NCBI GenBank assembly: GCA_900095095.1
Contig: FMBT01000610.1
Location: 1 to 38,261 of the forward strand
Direction: 5' to 3'
DNA length: 38,261 nucleotides
Origin: Fragilariopsis cylindrus CCMP1102
Taxonomy: Eukaryota; Bacillariophyta; Bacillariophyceae; Bacillariales; Bacillariaceae
The notes under the pieces were generated by a model. That model had not been told where the DNA came from. It was given only the letters and a program-made list of their open reading frames with translations, and made no database searches. Position numbers and translations under genes: made by a program. Positions 31,888-38,261 of this stretch are shown piece by piece (position 1 is the stretch's first letter; each line of letters starts with the position of its first letter).

Positions 31888-31965
31888 CAACACAGTTCAA
31901 ACCCAGGTCCTTCTCAACTCAACGAGTTGATGGGGTGCAACCAGCTTAACTGCATGTGGAGTGGT
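31888..31965 (-). repeat. SINE-like, tRNA-derived piece
   Basis: Read on the minus strand, AGTTAAGCTGGTTGCACC resembles a tRNA A-box, and GACCTGGGTTTGAACTG about 45 bases later resembles a B-box. A related piece on the plus strand near 33640-33710 has GGTAACACCCAACTTGTTTG, then GTGGGTTCGAGCTTG. A third, without the B-box, is near 33300-33345 (minus). No functional tRNA cloverleaf is formed. Confidence 0.35.
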
Positions 31966-34240
31966 AGTTTAGTTCTTGCCGAGGAACAAAAATTTTAATT
32001 TTGTAAACCAAAAATTATCACGCAGCTGACATTTTGCACCATTTCTCGCGATAACCACAAATATTCCCAGGGTTCTCTCCCATAAGTGAGTAGCTACTGA
32101 TAATCCTGGAATCACTAGCAAGAGGGACTGAAAGTAAAGTCACCGCTACTAGCCAGTATATTAAAGACTACAGTCCAGTATGACAATTGCAACCAGGCAA
32201 GCCATACCCAGTCACAGATTATCCATTGGGTAAGGAAGATTACCTACCCATTGAATAGACAAGTGTAATGGGAATAGCCCCAGTTGAGTAGACGCTAGGA
32301 TCGACTCATGATAACTTTAGACATAAGCTTAGTATCAAAGCACATTATACCGTAGCTTAACAGCTATGGCTTATAGCAGCGTAGGTGCAGCCTATACAAA
32401 GCAAACTTTGCGTATTTCCACCCAGTAAAAAGACATGTGCCTTTGAACGGGGTGTGCTGTGTCTCAAGATAGGTAGGGCGCTAAGCCCATTTTTTGATGG
32501 AATTGCACCCGCATAAGGAATAGACCCTATGAAGTGGTGCCGTTAATGGTGCCATAACCGGAATCCTGTTAATTAAATAGATTGATACCCATGGAGGTTT
32601 GATTATTTACATTCCCATTGTATACACATGTATTGATGGAAAAACATTTCTTCTTTCAATTTTAATGCACAAAAACAAAATTGTTCGTGTATTTACAAGA
32701 AACACAAGATATTTGAATCCGCGTGTCATGGAAATTCTTACCTAGGATTGGACCCTGTCAATCATAGATTAACCGGATTGGTGCAATGAAGAATTTTCTG
32801 GTATTTTTGCATGTAAAAACACACCATGGATTGCCCACACCATGGATTGCTAGGACCTAATGGATCGCCCAATAACAAATGGAGATAGCCTTGTACAGAA
32901 GAAATACCAACGCACATGAGATAGGAACACGGGATGTAAATTCCATACTGTGCTCACTTTAATCTCTAGTAAAATCATTGCCACTCTAACAACTAATAGA
33001 ACATTAACAACAACTACTTTATGTATTAGTATTTACCTCTTATACACATAAACATTATTGTGCAGGCACACATTCTACCCCATTTCTTGTGATAAACGCG
33101 AATATTCCAACTGCGTGTTTCAATTTGGGCTCATAGTGCTGTAGGTACAGCACATTTTATCATGATAAGAAAGCATGTGCTCTTGAACAGAGTTGTATTG
33201 TGTCCTAGCAGGATTCTGGTTATTATAAGGTATTCTGTTTGTATTTTTTGCGTGAAAAAAAACACAGTAGAGACGAAGATTTATATAAAGTAAATTGAGC
33301 TTCAACATCTTGCATGCTTCCTGCAGAACAAGTTGGGTGGTACCATGTCCACAACAAGTGGCTTTACAGCGTTTTGTATCAGTACCTAAATATTTTAAGT
33401 ATGTAAACCAAAAAAATTGCGCAAGTACACATTTAGCACACTTCTTGCGTTCGTTAACAGCAAGTTTTCCCACTATCGCTCCTCCAAATTATTGCTATGC
33501 AGTGTAGGCGCGGCCCTATTAGAATATGAAGTTTTCATGGATTTAGTGAAAATGGATAGGTGCTAAATGTGTGCCTGCACGATTATTTTTAGTCTACGTA
33601 CTTAAAATATTTGCTGCTCTATGAGAATCACTCTAAGTTCACTTGTAGCAGCAATGATGGTAACACCCAACTTGTTTGTCAGGAAGGATGTGGGTTCGAG
33701 CTTGCAAGGTGTCATAGCTCAATTTATGTTACCTGGATCTTCGTCTCTAATTTTCCACCCAAATTTTACCATTTTTTAGTATGAAAATTTTCGCGTGTTT
33801 TTTTCATGCAAAAAATACCAGCAATTTCCTTATAGCGCCAATCCTGTTAGTAAGAAAGCATGCTCTTTTGAACGGAGATGTAGTTTTGAGTGAGAAACTC
33901 CCCTATAAAGTATGGAGCCCATAAAGTGGCACTGTTTGTTAATGGCGCCATAACCGGAATCCTGTCAATAGAACTATTTTAGTCCTATTATTGAGGGAGA
34001 TATGATACACCCCCTTAAAATTCCCCAAAGTGGCCATAGCAACAATCCTGTTAAGACTCAACTCGTTAGTATGCAGTAAGAATTGAGATATATAATTATT
34101 TTCCATTGAAATAGACGATGGGGATGGGTCTACAGCAGTGTAGAGGTATGTTCCATACAAAGTGACCGGGACTTATTACTATCCTAACTTGATAAGAAAG
34201 CGTGTGCTTTTGAAAGGAGTACCGAAGTGTGCTATTCTTC

Positions 34241-35005
34241 ACTTACCGGAGGCGAGTTTAAAGACGTAATAGTCTGCTATACATATCTACAAATGGCAAT
34301 TAGCTAGATTAATAACATGTACATATATTAGTAAATCAATGAGTTAAATTAAATAGCTAGAGATTTGAATTTTTGAACAAACACAGCATGGCTCGCGAGA
34401 ATTTTTTTCTTCGAATTTTGAATCGCTTTTACTTGCGTGCGGACGAATGACAGACTTCTATTGATTGATGATTGGTTGATTAATTCGAATGAAATTTCAG
34501 GGCGTATTGTATTTATCGCGCACTGTTCGCGCATTCACGAGCGTCTAAACATAGCAATAATGTAAGTATTATTTATTGTTTTTTTATAAGTAATGTGTGT
34601 TCCTCACTTTTTTAAATACTTTTGGGTGCGATTCCTTCGGGCCAGCGACGACCTAGGGCCTACTCGGCAGTCGCTTTGCTTTTTTTGTACAGCACTGTAG
34701 ATGTGTTGTAAATTTTCGAAATCAGTGAGTAATCGATAAATGCAAAATTCTGATGGATATTTTACTTCTACTAGTAGATACAACTGTACGGGTAATATGT
34801 CGTTGCTCTTCTACTCGAGATTTCTCTCTTTTGACTACTGTACGATATCTGCGAACTGAACACAAAATCTAATCATAGTTATATTTTCTACGTTATTAGT
34901 AGCTGATACATTAAACCTCATTGAGTTTTGTTTACTATCATTATCTTGTTTCTTCTCGATACTACTTATATAATTTAATAATAAAACATCAAACAAACAA
35001 CAACA
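34241..35005. other. Upstream region of the secreted-protein gene
   Basis: Mostly AT-rich. It includes the GC-rich stem-loop near 34650, and TATATAAT at about 34966-34973 some 35 bases before the ATG, a likely TATA element with a short leader. Confidence 0.5.
34622..34690 (+). ncRNA. Candidate Pol III-type transcript or stem-loop, unassigned
   Basis: A GC-rich island in AT-rich DNA. GGTGCGATTCC (34625-34635) matches the B-box consensus GGTTCGANTCC at all but one position. It is followed by a hairpin AGCGAC-GA-CC ... GG-CA-GTCGCT (34644-34675) and then a T-run of at least seven. No A-box or tRNA cloverleaf is seen. It may be a small RNA, a fossil SINE head, or a chance GC patch. Confidence 0.3.
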
Positions 35006-35944
35006 ATGAAATTCACCAACGCCATTATCTGCTTAGTAGCTGCTGCTAGCACTGTTACAGCACAAGACAAAGTTGCATGCGCCGGTATCGACTGTAAAGA
35101 TCCAGTAAACTTCCCAGGTGGTTTCAATCCTAAGAAGCCAAATAATATTATCTTCCCGATCAAAACTATTAACGATATTCAGGCGCCGAATGAAGATCTT
35201 TTTGTTTCCGAGTTCGTTGCAATTACTACCACTCAAAATGTTGGTACCGTATTCCCTGTAAATCTTGCTCTTATTGGTGCTCAAAATGCTAAACCAACTG
35301 GAGGAGCACCAGTCTTTTTTGGAGATGAATCTCGATCCCTCCTAGGGACCAATTTTTATACTAATGGAGATTTATTTAATTCTGTTGAACTTATTGAACA
35401 AGACACAATAGAAACGCGAGGAAGTAATAAAAACGTGTTTGTTGGTGGCAGAGCAGTCAAGACACAAGAACCATTAAACGCTGTAGCAGGATTCACTTTC
35501 CGTGGCCAGTGTACTGTCGTTTCGGATCAAGTTAAACTTTCAACTAACAAAAGTCCAAATGACGTCCTCGATCAGTTTTTCGCACAGATTAGTGGTCACA
35601 CATGTCTATACGATATGTGTCTCGGAGGTTCCGATTGTATTCTTATCTATTCCGGTACACCATTTGTATTCGATATTCGTTCTGGTGAGCTACCACCAGG
35701 GTTTTCTGGTTTTGTTGCCGGAGGAACTGGAGTATACGCTGGAATTAAAGGATCCGTTGATATCCTCACCGTTACAGGTCGAACTTCAGTTGGACTTTTT
35801 GAACCAGAAGATCTTATCGGTGATCAGGAGGTTTTCCCTGCTACCCCTTTTGCAGGTACATTCAATGAACAGGATGGAAAAATCACGCAAAAGATCTTTT
35901 TAACGACAGACAAATTTATTCAAGCCGTTCCATTGATTGACTAA
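35006..35944 (+). CDS. Secreted protein with dirigent/AOC-barrel-like C-terminal half
   Basis: 312 residues. MKFTNAIICLVAAASTVTAQ is a classic signal peptide with probable cleavage before Q20. There is no following Phe motif, so the secretory route rather than the plastid is expected. The mature protein has CAGIDC near the start, a beta-rich middle (LFVSEFVAITTTQNVGTVFP; FVGGRAV; GFTFRGQCTVV), a CLYDMCLGGSDCILIY Cys cluster and GGTGVYAGIKGSVDI from residue 239. The GGTGxYxGxxG turn is typical of dirigent and allene-oxide-cyclase beta-barrels, so a similar eight-stranded barrel is plausible. The ligand or reaction is unknown. It is a single exon with a TATA box 35 bases upstream and a codon pattern more selective than the surrounding repeats. 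The secreted call is strong; the fold is an inference. Confidence 0.8.
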   Translation: MKFTNAIICLVAAASTVTAQDKVACAGIDCKDPVNFPGGFNPKKPNNIIFPIKTINDIQAPNEDLFVSEFVAITTTQNVGTVFPVNLALIGAQNAKPTGGAPVFFGDESRSLLGTNFYTNGDLFNSVELIEQDTIETRGSNKNVFVGGRAVKTQEPLNAVAGFTFRGQCTVVSDQVKLSTNKSPNDVLDQFFAQISGHTCLYDMCLGGSDCILIYSGTPFVFDIRSGELPPGFSGFVAGGTGVYAGIKGSVDILTVTGRTSVGLFEPEDLIGDQEVFPATPFAGTFNEQDGKITQKIFLTTDKFIQAVPLID

Positions 35945-36352
35945 TAGTAATAAAACACACAGACAGTACGCACAATTCACCAAGGAAAAAGAAAATACTA
36001 TTGTATATATATATTCACACACATACAAGTATTCTACATATTTTAATAATATTATTTTAAACATTTACTTCATTTAAAATCTCATCATTAGCATTTCAAA
36101 TTATATGTTACTATTATATTTATTAATGTCAGCCACTGCTCACCATTGTATTGCAGCTAGAATGACTGTACCTATATTTACTTGATTAAAGTGGTTCTGA
36201 GTGGTGTATTGCGGAACTTTCTACAACATCTTAAATAATATACAGTAGAAATATCCCCCCCCCCCCCCCCCCAAACAACAAAAAGTCATATATGGCAATT
36301 TATATAAACATCATTACATCGCATTTATCATTCACATTGTATCACACCATAT
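35945..36352. other. 3' flank with poly-C run
   Basis: AT-rich 3' flank. A run of 18 C lies at 36255-36272. No gene is supported. Confidence 0.6.
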
Positions 36353-36500
36353 ATCATACCATACCATACAATATCATATCATATCATACCCACATCATAT
36401 CATATCATACCCACATCATATCATATCACACCCACATCACATCACCACATCACCACATCACAATTACATATTCACATTCACATTCACATTCACATTCACA
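36353..36500. repeat. Minisatellite: 21-base units, then CACATCAC, then (ATTCAC)n
   Basis: About three copies of ATCATATCATATCATACCCA(C) run from near 36372. They grade into CACATCACCACATCACC and end in six ATTCAC hexamers at about 36470-36500. The changing unit suggests slippage in stages. The 78-codon frame across it is open only because of the repeat. Confidence 0.9.
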
Positions 36501-37072
36501 GGTAGGGGAAAGGGGAATTTTTGTCTAGATAGATGATAAGTAGTAGAGTTCCATACCTATTTGTTACACACAACAAAAAAGTGTTAAAGTACAGCTATAG
36601 CAGCAAGCAGTGCATATTATATATGGTATAGTGTAGTTGGTTGGTATAAAAATCTGGTAAATACCATCTTAATTAATCACATTTAGGAGGAGTGAGCCAA
36701 AGATGATACCAATCTTTATTATTACAGAATTTGAAGAAAAGAACAACTTCATTGATGAAGCTAAAACAGAACATGTAGCGTCAGCTTGACTGTTTGCCAA
36801 GCCTTTGATTCAAAAAAATGCTGATGCACTATTTTTCGATGGAATATGATTCTAAATGGCTTAAATGAAAGATCTTGATGAGGTCTTCCTATTGGTGCAT
36901 CACTTTTGTCAAAGTCATAAATATTCTAAGATTTACAGCCCAAAACATAAAATTATTTTAGAATTTCAAATACCCCAACTTGACAATGGATGATTCCCAA
37001 ATTCAATTAATCCTACACGCACAGAATTCTACAGGCACAGAAAAAAATAAAAGTTAAAGAATAATAGGTGCT
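36501..37072. other. AT-rich DNA left of the transposase remnant
   Basis: Translated fragments are full of stops. It probably includes decayed upstream parts of the transposase at 37073, but no motif can be shown. No intact gene was seen. Confidence 0.4.
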
Positions 37073-37372
37073 ATGTTAGCTTTTATTCCTAAATGGAATC
37101 TTACTTTTCCCCTCTTGAATAAATATAACAAAATTAGGTTTATTCAGAATCATTTTTCCAACGGTTGGACACATGGACATTATGTGAATTGTATATTTGT
37201 ATTTGCTGCTGACGGACACATTCGGATCTGTGTGATAAATACCCAGGGTACACGGCATGATAGTACTCAAGCCAACCATGGTATATGATAAAATGAAAAA
37301 AATGTTTGATGATCATGATGCAATTTTTGTTGTCGATTCTGCTTTCATTATGCAAAATAAAGATTATCTCTA
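37073..37372 (+). pseudogene. DDE-superfamily transposase remnant (Harbinger/DDE_Tnp_4-like)
   Basis: A frame starting near 37073 gives NGWTHGHYVNCIFVFAADGH, then CVINTQGTRHDSTQANHG, which fits the stretch of DDE_Tnp_4-type transposases around the second catalytic Asp (PGxxHDS). After NHG the frame closes with TGA, but a one-base shift at 37280 continues with VYDKMKKMF and then IFVVDSAFIMQNKDYL to a TAG at about 37370-37372, matching the following conserved VVDSAF block. The first catalytic Asp region, the DNA-binding part and the C-terminus are missing or unreadable, so it is a short inactive relic. The family is recognised from motif memory; no search was run. Confidence 0.65.
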
Positions 37373-37869
37373 GCCCACAGCCACCATGCCCATGTCCACG
37401 TCCAAGCCCACCATGGTGGTACTAGTGGTACTTCAACAGGTTCATTAGCTTCTAGAAGGAGTTGATCTTGATCAGCCATGTTATACTAGAATGGTATTAT
37501 TTACTATGAGCTCTTCTTCTAAGATGTGTTCAAAAAATTAATAATTGCAATGCACAACAGATGCAGGTGTGCAATAAAATTTAGATTCCCATTTAGAAAC
37601 AATGTCTACCCTAAAATTAGATAAATATCAAGATTCCGTCAGAATAATGTAAAATGTGTGCGTCTAGGATTTTTTGGAAGAGGGGGGGAGGGGTCACATC
37701 TACCAGGATTTCTGGTGATTTATCTGAAATAGTTGTGTGTTCTTCTTTGCATAAGTCTGAGTGTGTAGGATTCTGCGTGTGTAGGATTAATTGAATATTA
37801 TAATTATGTAGTACTAGCATACATAGAATCCTAAGCAGAAAGATGAAATACGAATTATAAAATGCTGTT
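37373..37869. other. Right flank of the transposase remnant
   Basis: AT-rich DNA with a CCATGCCCATGTCCACGTCC patch near 37386 and GTGTGTAGGATT words near 37760-37785. No gene is supported; an 88-codon minus-strand frame at 37617 shows no domain. Confidence 0.4.
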
Positions 37870-37948
37870 ACTAGTAAATACACGGTGAAAATCTGAAAAT
37901 ATTTTAAATCTTACTACTAGTAAATACACAGTGAAAGTCTGAAAATAT
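37870..37948. repeat. Direct duplication, period 46 bases
   Basis: ACTAGTAAATACACGGTGAA at 37870 and ACTAGTAAATACACAGTGAA at 37916, each followed by A(A/G)TCTGAAAATAT. Two copies of about 32 bases with two mismatches. Confidence 0.85.
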
Positions 37949-38261
37949 CAGTAGACAAATTCTCACACTTTGTCCTTGAGTCAAGCTGATGTTACACGCA
38001 CGCATTACGGAATTGATCATTAGTATCCAAGTCCAGCTAGCAGTGTTTGTATTGGAGAGCCCATGATCTGGAGGATTTCCACGAGCAAACGTTTAAAATG
38101 GAGAAAAATCAAGGGTGGAGGGAACAATAAACTGTCTGTAAGAATATATCAAAATAAGTGGGTACTTCTATTTATGGCGTGGTCTGGATGGATGCAGGAT
38201 TTTTTGACCATGTGCGATAAGCTCTCAAGAAGGAGAACTTGTCATTTTGGTCGCAATATAT
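37949..38261. other. Right end of window
   Basis: A frame starting around 38097 (KWRKIKGGGNN, then MAWSGWMQDF) stays open to the window edge for about 55 codons. It has no recognised domain, so it may be chance or the edge of another relic. Confidence 0.3.

Larger units (their letters stand above)
31366..34240. repeat. Cluster of degenerate dispersed repeats (at least six copies, both orientations)
   Basis: A core word ATAACCGGAATCCTGTT recurs with drift at 32551-32570 (+), 33830-33852 (+), 33945-33965 (+) and 34033-34056 (+), and inverted at 31366-31383 and 33207-33223. Companion words keep their spacing. AAGAAAGCATGTGCTCTTGAAC occurs near 33167, inverted near 33853, and weaker near 32430 and 34193. 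A TTTTTTGCGTGAAAAAAACAC hairpin occurs near 31405, 32805, 33244 and 33800. AGAGACGAAGAT occurs near 33271 and is inverted near 33738. The stretches 33164-33283 and 33738-33875 are inverted copies of one unit. No transposase frame was found, so these look like old non-autonomous elements inserted in or beside each other. Confidence 0.65.

Noticed and set aside
33120..33473. 117-codon minus-strand frame
   Set aside because: It crosses several units of the degenerate repeat family and a SINE-like piece, shows no domain and no codon bias.
33690..33710. A functional tRNA (GTGGGTTCGAGC T-arm)
   Set aside because: No acceptor stem, D-arm or anticodon stem can be formed around it.
37617..37883. 88-codon minus-strand hydrophobic frame
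   Set aside because: AT-rich chance frame next to a transposon relic, with no recognisable motif.

Overview
The window looks like nuclear DNA of a diatom. The evidence is plastid-targeting N-termini with an ASAF-type cleavage site (18618..19535, and a related VESF site at 9525..10643), short GT-AG introns of about 95-140 nt, helicase-associated (HA) repeat proteins, and proteins swollen by Asn/Ser/Thr/Asp runs encoded by triplet repeats. No prokaryotic features were seen.

Layout, left to right. The 3' end of a leucine-rich-repeat protein gene (3..752, +) is followed by a broken HA-repeat gene on the minus strand (1217..2534). A SulP/STAS anion transporter gene (3584..7217, +, four exons) has a 170-codon ORF overlapping its start (3087..3599). 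A 1.1 kb foldback-like element (8065..9169) carries two inverted arrays of GAGTCGAG palindromes. Next come plastid terminal oxidase (9525..10643, +), a cytochrome P450 fragment of CYP97 type (10996..11607, -), a small membrane-anchored protein interrupted at an 8-A run (11677..12062, -), and a large disordered protein with two copies of an unrecognised Cys/Trp-rich domain (12655..16505, +, one frame break). After a 2.1 kb gap there is a plastid-targeted protein with two tandem repeats of unknown function (18618..19535, +). A second 2.2 kb gap precedes a class I/II PLP aminotransferase (21714..23501, +). A transportin-3/importin-13-like karyopherin follows in four exons on the minus strand (29564..24121).

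From 29.6 to 35 kb the DNA is gene-poor and filled with degenerate, partly inverted repeats, a MITE-like hairpin, SINE-like pieces and a possible Pol III-type stem-loop. A secreted protein with a dirigent/allene-oxide-cyclase-like motif lies at 35006..35944 (+). The right end holds a minisatellite, a decayed DDE transposase and a short tandem duplication.

The genes are independent nuclear genes, not an operon. Common themes are plastid proteins (PTOX, the duplicated-repeat protein, probably the P450), four perfect TGACGTCA motifs (three intergenic and upstream of genes), and frame breaks in several otherwise good genes. Some breaks sit in homopolymers and may be assembly errors; the HA gene looks truly decayed.
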